64,000 bases of DNA from Combretum micranthum (lineage: Eukaryota > Streptophyta > Magnoliopsida > Myrtales > Combretaceae), in assembly GCA_024138025.1 (NCBI GenBank), contig JAMXBD010000092.1, forward strand, positions 310,001-374,000, written 5' to 3'. Both the position numbers and the translations under genes were made by a program. Numbering within the stretch: position 1 is the stretch's first letter; each line of letters starts with the position of its first letter. A model generated the notes under the pieces. The model searched no databases, had not been told where the DNA came from, and saw only the letters and a program-made list of their open reading frames with translations. Of the stretch, positions 58,293 through 64,000 are shown piece by piece.

Positions 58293-58539
58293 GATTACAA
58301 TGGCAAGTGGTCGAATGAATGTTCAAAGGAGGGGAGGGAGAGCTAAACGGGATGCCCGTCTACCCATTTGTAATGAGTTGGATTCTCACCGTTCTAAGGA
58401 TGATATGTGCCAATCACCATTAAACAACCATCCATCTAATCCTTCGATAAACTCCTTAGGTATTCCATCTATGCATATCATTAAAGTAGAATAAGTTTGT
58501 TTAAATTGTAATACAAATTGTTTCTTTTTTATATTATAG

Positions 58540-58630
58540 CAAATGAAACTCCACTTGGTCAAGGTATTAACAATACTCAAGCATATGCATCCATGGGGGG
58601 CAACTATTCAGTTAATCGTACCCACCTTAG
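58540..58630 (+). repeat. Repeated exon, copy 1
   Basis: After TTATATTATAG the sequence reads NETPLGQGINNTQAYAS and ends CACCTTAG/GTAAGT. It is two bases shorter than the other copies, which changes the exon phase. About 70 bp of the following intron (to about 58700) is also shared with copy 2. Confidence 0.85.
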
Positions 58631-59035
58631 GTAAGTTTTCAATCCAACTGCATTAGATTGATAATCAACTAGCTTGGGCAATAGCTAATTCTTTAACTAT
58701 GAAAACACTTGTCATTGTCTATTGCACTCTTTTAATTTTTTTTTTTTCATTTGGATTAATGAAAAATATTAAAAACCAACCAACAAAAACTTCCATATGA
58801 ACTTTGAAAACCCCTATAACATAAGGGTTCTTTTTTTATACGAGTCATTTCAGTCAATTCTAGCTACCGTTGTTATTTTACCTAAAAGAGTAATATTTTT
58901 TTTTCTCTCAATAAACTTAGTTTAAAAGAGAATGATTTTTATGAACTTGGGATAGAGCTATGGAATTTCAAGTCTCTACTCCTTCCTAAATTCTATATGG
59001 TATTATTTTGAGTTCACTTGTTTATTAAACTACAA

Positions 59036-59128
59036 CAAATGACACTCCATGCGGTCAAGATGTCAACAATAGTCAAGCATATGCATCCTCGATGGGCAAC
59101 AATTTAGCTAATCATATCCACACTCCAT
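59036..59128 (+). repeat. Repeated exon, copy 2
   Basis: Reads NDTPCGQDVNNSQAYASSMG, 93 nt, ending CACTCCAT/GTAAGT, a phase-1 to phase-1 exon. The acceptor position reads AC instead of AG (CTACAAC), so this copy may be skipped. Confidence 0.85.
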
Positions 59129-59415
59129 GTAAGTTTTCCATGCAATTGTATTACACTGATAATCAAATACCATGGGCATTAGCTAATTATGTAAATATGA
59201 GTTGTAGTTGCATATACTAAATCAAAGTAACATGCAACAATGATTATAAAAGCTTGAATGAGGTGCAAGAACTTCTCTTTAGTGGAAATCTAAGAAATAA
59301 TCATAAATTTTGTTATAATCTTGATTTGGGGTTTTTTATTTGATTGCCTGAAACATGGTGATCTTATAGGAATCAATCGCAAAAGTCAATTATATTTGTA
59401 GTGGTCTATCACAAC

Positions 59416-59610
59416 GTGGTATTTTTGTTCCAATATGGTACTTTTAAAGTACTAACTATACTTTTCTTAGTACCAACTTTGTCAAATATGGTATTTTTGT
59501 CTTAATATAGTATAATATCATTGTAATGCAGTACTTCTTTTGAGTATCGACTTCATTAAGATGTTGTATTTTTATCGTAATATGGTATTATATCGTTCTA
59601 CTATGGTATT
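59416..59610. repeat. Degenerate tandem repeat, unit about 71-75 bp, in a CACTA intron
   Basis: Three units beginning GTGGTATTTTTGTTCCAATA (59416), TATGGTATTTTTGTCTTAAT (59487) and TGTTGTATTTTTATCGTAAT (59562), each followed by AATAT-rich DNA with GTAC/TATC words. Confidence 0.6.
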
Positions 59611-60644
59611 TTAAGATGGTAGTCAGTAAAAGTGATCAATTGTAATGCCAACCCTTAAACTATACTATTGCAAATAAAGCTATTGAAATTATTATTACTT
59701 GAAAGTGAATGAAATTTTTAGTCTGATTTCCATTTCGTAATGATTTCATTCAATCTGTTTATTGCCCGGGTAAGTTGACAAGGAAAGAGGAAGAAAAGCG
59801 TGGGTTTTGTTTATGTCAATATCAGTAGGATGAGATGAGCATGGTATCCGAATCCGATGTTATGTTAGAGAGTTTTTAGTGAGTTCTTGCTGATTCATAA
59901 TTTTCAAAAAATAAGATCGGACATGTACCTCACCCAAAGCGTGTTTCCTCATACAAACACAATTATTTCATTTTAAATCATCTCGCTTCATCACTGAAGT
60001 CTTTGCACTAAATTTCCTCTATTACTCCTTGTTGTTTTCTAATTGAAGTTGTTATATGCTTGCATGCCTTGTTGTTCTAAGATGGGTTCAACAAGGAAAA
60101 CATCCAGTGCTGAAGCATCAGATATTGATTTATCAAACCAATGAAAAAAACCCCAAATCAAGATTCCATTATGGAATACCGCAAATAATCCACCATTTAT
60201 GTAAAGAAAAGATTAACGGAACATTATATGTCATGTTTTATATACATATAGCAAATCATATGGTATTGAAAGTGTATGTGTTAAAATTTTACAAATACTT
60301 CATATGCAACATGTAAATACCCAAAAAAATAAAAAATAAAAACCAAATAGACAATATGGAACAGAATGTATGTGTGTGTGTAATGGATGTCCTTCCAAAA
60401 CACTTATTATTTTCATTGCTATATAAATTCTCATAATATGCTATATTTGATCTACCCCAGTGGTATATAGTGCTATTTATTTGGATTTTCCTTTGTGCTC
60501 CCAAGCTTCATAAGTTTACCTTCCATTTCACTAGTGAACTCAACATGGTAAGATGAGTAACATATGTCATACAAATAGTATTGTGTAACATGTCATATAA
60601 TTCTTACATGGGAATAATATTGTGTAACATATCATAAACTACAG

Positions 60645-60737
60645 CAAATGACACTCCACGTGGTCAAGATGTCAATAATTGTCAAGCATATGCATCCTCA
60701 CAGGACAACAATCTAGCTAACCATACCTAATCTGTAG
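60645..60737 (+). repeat. Repeated exon, copy 3
   Basis: Reads NDTPRGQDVNNCQAYASSQD, 93 nt, acceptor AACTACAG intact, donor TGTAG/GTACG. It carries an in-frame TAA where copy 2 has CAC. It is closer to copy 2 than to copy 1. Confidence 0.85.
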
Positions 60738-62373
60738 GTACGATTTCAAACACTCATTTTTAATAATACAAAGCTTCAAGCAAGATAAGTAACATAATAT
60801 AATGTACTTCTGCCTTAATATATATGTACACATGCATTCCCCGTTGTTGCCTTTTTTTCGTCTTATATTTATTTCCTTCTTTTGTATTTTTATTTCCTTA
60901 AAATTTATTGAAAGTGCAAGTGAAAACTCATTTCTTCTCATATATTTATAGCAACTGAGAGCTCAACAAGATCTACTACTAAACGGGGTGCATATCGTGG
61001 TCAAGCACTTGAGCGGGAGAATATGAAGTGAAAGGGAAAAATGTTGATTAAGTTTACTACTTCTGGAGGACGTCCAATAACATCAGACCAATCCTCAAAA
61101 TTAGCATCTGAGATAGGGAAGGCTTGTAGGGACTCGTTACCTCGTTATGGTGAAGATTGGAGAAAGTTATCTAAGGTAGACAAACAACAAGCTTGGGAGA
61201 GAGTTAAGGTAAATACGGTTTAAACTTTATTTCATATTACTTACTTATTATGTAAAGTGACTAACTATTTTGTCATCTTGGCTAATATGGTTGATGTAGA
61301 GTCGGTTAAATGTTGATGATGTAATGAAAAATGATGACAAATTTGCTTCAGCCAACACATGGATGGGGGTCTCCTTAGAAATCATCGGAGTAAAACTAAG
61401 AAGAGATGGTTAAAGATTGGTAATGCAACAAGACCTAAAGGATTGAATGATGATGATTGGAAGAAGATGACAAAACAATGGACTAAAGAGATTGAAGAAG
61501 AGAGGGTAATTTCACAATCCAACCAACCATCCAATAAGGTAAATTCGACCTACAAATGTTTCTTAGGATTTTAGTTATTAACCTCATAGATATGTAATCA
61601 TTTTGGGTGAGTAGAGGATGAAATCGATGATTAGGAGAGATGCATGCAGCCGTGTGAAGTACTTGCATAGGTCTAGCTCTCGATCATTTAAGAGTAGAAG
61701 GAATGAACATGTAAGTAGCTACTCAATTACTTTCTAACATGTAATGGTAATATCAATCAAGTGGTTAACATTTTCCATACATATTTATATACATAGATTA
61801 ATCAAAATCATCAACCACCCAATGCTATCGAGTTCTTTAAGCTAACTCACTATTGTGAACCGAGGCTCGGTGGCACTAGTGGTTGGGTTTCGCAACAAGC
61901 TGCTGAAGATTATGCAAGTGTTTAGCTTAAATTTTATTTTAAACATGTTATGAAATAAGCAACATGATGTGAATGTTGTGTTTCAGTTGTTCATAATGCA
62001 GGAGAAGATGGTGAAAATATATGAGGAATCCCAATCTTCTAACAAGCTAGAGACTCCGAAGGAGATTGTTGATAGATTTATGAATGCAAGTAATGGATCT
62101 AACTTGGGAAATCATCACAAAGACAGAGTGAAATAGATGAATTGAAGGCTGTATTGCAAGAGGAAAGAAGCTTACGTCAACAACAAACGCAACAGGTAAT
62201 CAAACTTTATGGTTCATTTAATGTTGATTTTATGAAATTAAGCTTGTCTAACTATTTAATTTCTACTTATTTTTAATTTTTTCTTTTTCATTTCAACATT
62301 TGATTTGTGTAAGTGAAATCATTATTTGCTGTTATTAGATTCAAAGAATTAAAGAACAATATGAGAAGATTTA

Positions 62374-62583
62374 AGTGAACCCCTCTTTATGTTGCTTCTT
62401 CATGCATTCAATAAATTTATGCTTTTTTAACCCCTCATGAATTACTCTTCATTGATTAACTCCATAATGTAATCCTGGAAGTTCGCTGATAGAATATAAG
62501 CTGGAAGTGGAAAATTCTGCTTTGTCCTTTGACTATTGCTATTTTATTTATTGTGTTCTTAATGTATAATAGTAGATGAAGTA
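62374..62583. other. 3' flank of the Transposase_24-like gene
   Basis: About 210 bp, AT-rich, with a possible polyadenylation word (TTCAATAAATTT, about 62407-62418). No CACTA right terminus. Confidence 0.4.
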
Positions 62584-64000
62584 TGTTAGTGATTGTGCCC
62601 TAGGCCAATTACTAGACATTGTCATTTGATATATAATATATATATAATATATATATATGAATGAACAGAGGCATTTCTTTTGTATTGTTTGCATATTTAT
62701 TTTAGAAATCCATGAATAATTTATTATTCTAAATATTCCTAGATACTCATAATTATGGGAATAATAATGAATTAAATCTAGTATGAGTTTTTATTTGGTA
62801 AACATGGGATATCTATTTGTATGGTGATACAAATGAAACTCATAGGCACATATTAGATGACTGTGTGCTGAACTAACCCACTATGAGATCACTACATGGA
62901 ATATTGTCATAAGTGATTTTCATAATAATTATGTCAACGTATCCTTAGACCTAAAATCACCATAGGTTCCAACATGAGAAACGTTATGTTTCAACTCAAT
63001 CAAACATTATCTTTAACCGGATAATTATAAAGGTTAAGTTTGGGCATAATAATATCATGTAGAGGAAGTTGAGTGATTAAGATGGGATTTGTCCCCTCGT
63101 TATGAAGAGATATCTCTGGGCCCCTCGATAAGTGAGATTAAGAAATGCATAGCCATGCTCAAATGAATTGATAGTGTGATCAATTTCATTGTATTATCAG
63201 ATCACTTGGAAATCGAGAAATGATAGATTAAACAATATAAGAATGACACTTTCCATGTCTTATGTTCAATCTAGATATCATGTGACAAAAAGGATAATAA
63301 CATAAATAGATCAGACAAAAATCGGATTACTGAATTCACCAATTTGGTAGACATAATGTCTTGCTAGAGACCAATGATGTCTTGTAGGTCTAAAAGCTGT
63401 ATAGGACCTACTGCCAACATTAGGTGTACCTATAGGGTCACACACAAAAGAACGAATGAAATATATTATGGGTTTATATTTAAACCTATAGGAATTATTA
63501 TATTTGTTATTCTTAAATAGTTTAAGAATAATAAATAATTATGATAGATAATTAATATTTAATGAAATAATGCTTTTTATTAAATATTAAATAAATATCT
63601 TATCATATTTATTTTCTAGGGTTTCCTACATGTCTATATATATAGATCTATAGACAGCCTTTTAAGTAAGACTCTTTTACGTCACATTAGACAGCAGAGA
63701 AATTCTGCAAACCTAAAAGAGAGAAAAGAAGAAAAATAATTCTGACATGAATTGGATTCGTGTTCTTGAGTGCTAGCACACAATAGTTCGCGTGTGGATA
63801 CCGTAGAGGGAATTGTAAGACTGCGGTTTCTACAAATATGATCTGCTGATCGTTTTGAAAGTATCAATATAAGGTATATTCAAGAAACCTCTTTTTGTTC
63901 AGATCTAATCAAGAAACATGGATACTGGTATAGGGTTTTCGTTTTTCTGTTGTGTTTTAATAAAATTTTCGAAATTTTGTATCAATAAAACCCTACAAAG
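62584..64000 (+). mobile_element. Probable copia-type LTR (5' part), running off the window
   Basis: From TGTTAGTGATTGTGCCCTAG onwards the sequence has no coding sense but resembles plant copia LTRs I remember: a GTGCCCTAGGCCAATTACTAG start, a long AT-rich middle, TATATATATAGATCTATAGA at about 63637-63656 as TATA region, and a GC-richer leader (CGTGTGGATACCGTAGAGGG, about 63790-63810). No primer-binding site TGGTATCAGAGC is seen before base 64000 and no second copy is in the window, so this rests on appearance only. Confidence 0.4.

Larger units (their letters stand above)
48151..62373 (+). mobile_element. Decayed CACTA (En/Spm-type) element, right end not found
   Basis: The left terminus CACTACAAGAA at 48151 is the signature of CACTA elements. 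It is followed by a subterminal inverted repeat and then, on the same strand, a TNP2-like transposase pseudogene (55985-58110) and a Transposase_24-like multi-exon pseudogene (58293-62373). This gene order is that of plant CACTA elements. The reverse terminus TTCTTGTAGTG is not present before the window end, so the right end is either lost, interrupted by the LTR-like DNA at 62584, or beyond the window. The end given here is only the last recognised exon. Confidence 0.8.
58293..62373 (+). pseudogene. Transposase_24-like (TNP1/Ptta type) multi-exon gene of the CACTA element
   Basis: Second gene of plant CACTA elements, whose product is thought to bind subterminal repeats. Likely exons by splice-like borders and coding sense: 58293-58459 (ATG at 58300, MASGRMNVQRRGGRAKRDAR); three copies of a 93-nt exon (58540-58630, 59036-59128, 60645-60737); 60951-61208 (RGAYRGQALEREN, then after an in-frame TGA, IKFTTSGGRPITSDQSSKLA and WRKLSKVDKQQAWERVK); 61300-61539 (LLRNHRSKTKKRWLKIGNAT, DDDWKKMTKQW); about 61618-61710 (LHRSSSRSFKSRRNEH); about 61800-61916 (AIEFFKLTHYCEPRLGGTSG); about 61986-62193 (MVKIYEESQSSNKLETPKEI, coiled coil LKAVLQEERSLRQQQTQQ); last about 62340-62373. 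An in-frame TAA in the third repeat, the TGA at about 61029 and a frameshift near 61360 argue for a pseudogene. Confidence 0.8.

Noticed and set aside
1..64000. CRISPR array, operons, bacterial or phage genes
   Set aside because: No regularly spaced repeats; gene content, introns and transposon types are those of a plant nuclear genome.

Overview
The window is AT-rich nuclear DNA from a flowering plant, most likely a eudicot. The signs are an intronless L-type lectin receptor kinase, Ty1/copia and Ty3/gypsy retrotransposons primed by initiator-Met tRNA, a CACTA element with TNP2-type and Transposase_24-type genes, a plant mobile domain (PMD) gene and several hAT elements. I could not identify the species. 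Only one gene looks intact, the lectin receptor kinase at 10757-12694 (+). Nearly everything else that can be recognised is transposon sequence in various states of decay.

Layout. 1-900: remnant of a copia element, with a gag piece running straight into an LTR-like tail. 2731-4058: a possible hAT element holding a tRNA-like pol III box pair. 4059-9510: AT-rich non-coding DNA. 9511-10110: a 600-bp hAT MITE. 10757-12694: the kinase. 12915-16097: a gypsy element on the minus strand (A) with gag and protease only, followed by two tandem LTR copies. 16861-about 21500: a second, badly decayed minus-strand gypsy (B). 24810-30411: a complete minus-strand chromodomain-type gypsy (C) with two 488-bp LTRs and a perfect TCTTT target duplication. 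31678-42662: a third minus-strand gypsy (D) with LTRs of about 0.83 kb, interrupted at 35106-39426 by a 4.3-kb TG...CA sequence flanked by GAAAT, best read as a solo giant LTR. 43150-46750: a broken PMD gene split by a 704-bp hAT element with a perfect 8-bp duplication. 47233-48132: another hAT element. 48151-62373 or beyond: a decayed CACTA element (left terminus, TNP2-like pseudogene, Transposase_24-like multi-exon pseudogene). 62584-64000: probable start of a copia-type LTR running off the edge.

How the parts relate. The window reads as a nest built by successive insertions next to one resistance- or signalling-type receptor kinase. The order of several insertions can be read from target duplications and interrupted reading frames: the solo LTR entered gypsy D between protease and reverse transcriptase, and the hAT at 43619 entered the PMD coding exon. 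I found no sequence that requires a new biological system. The most unusual structures are the three-fold repeated 93-nt exon in the CACTA element, the hAT-split PMD exon, a perfect 23-bp hairpin, and the G42 and C30 homopolymers.

Limits. All comparisons were made by eye. Family assignments rest on remembered protein motifs, and element boundaries without a target duplication are approximate.
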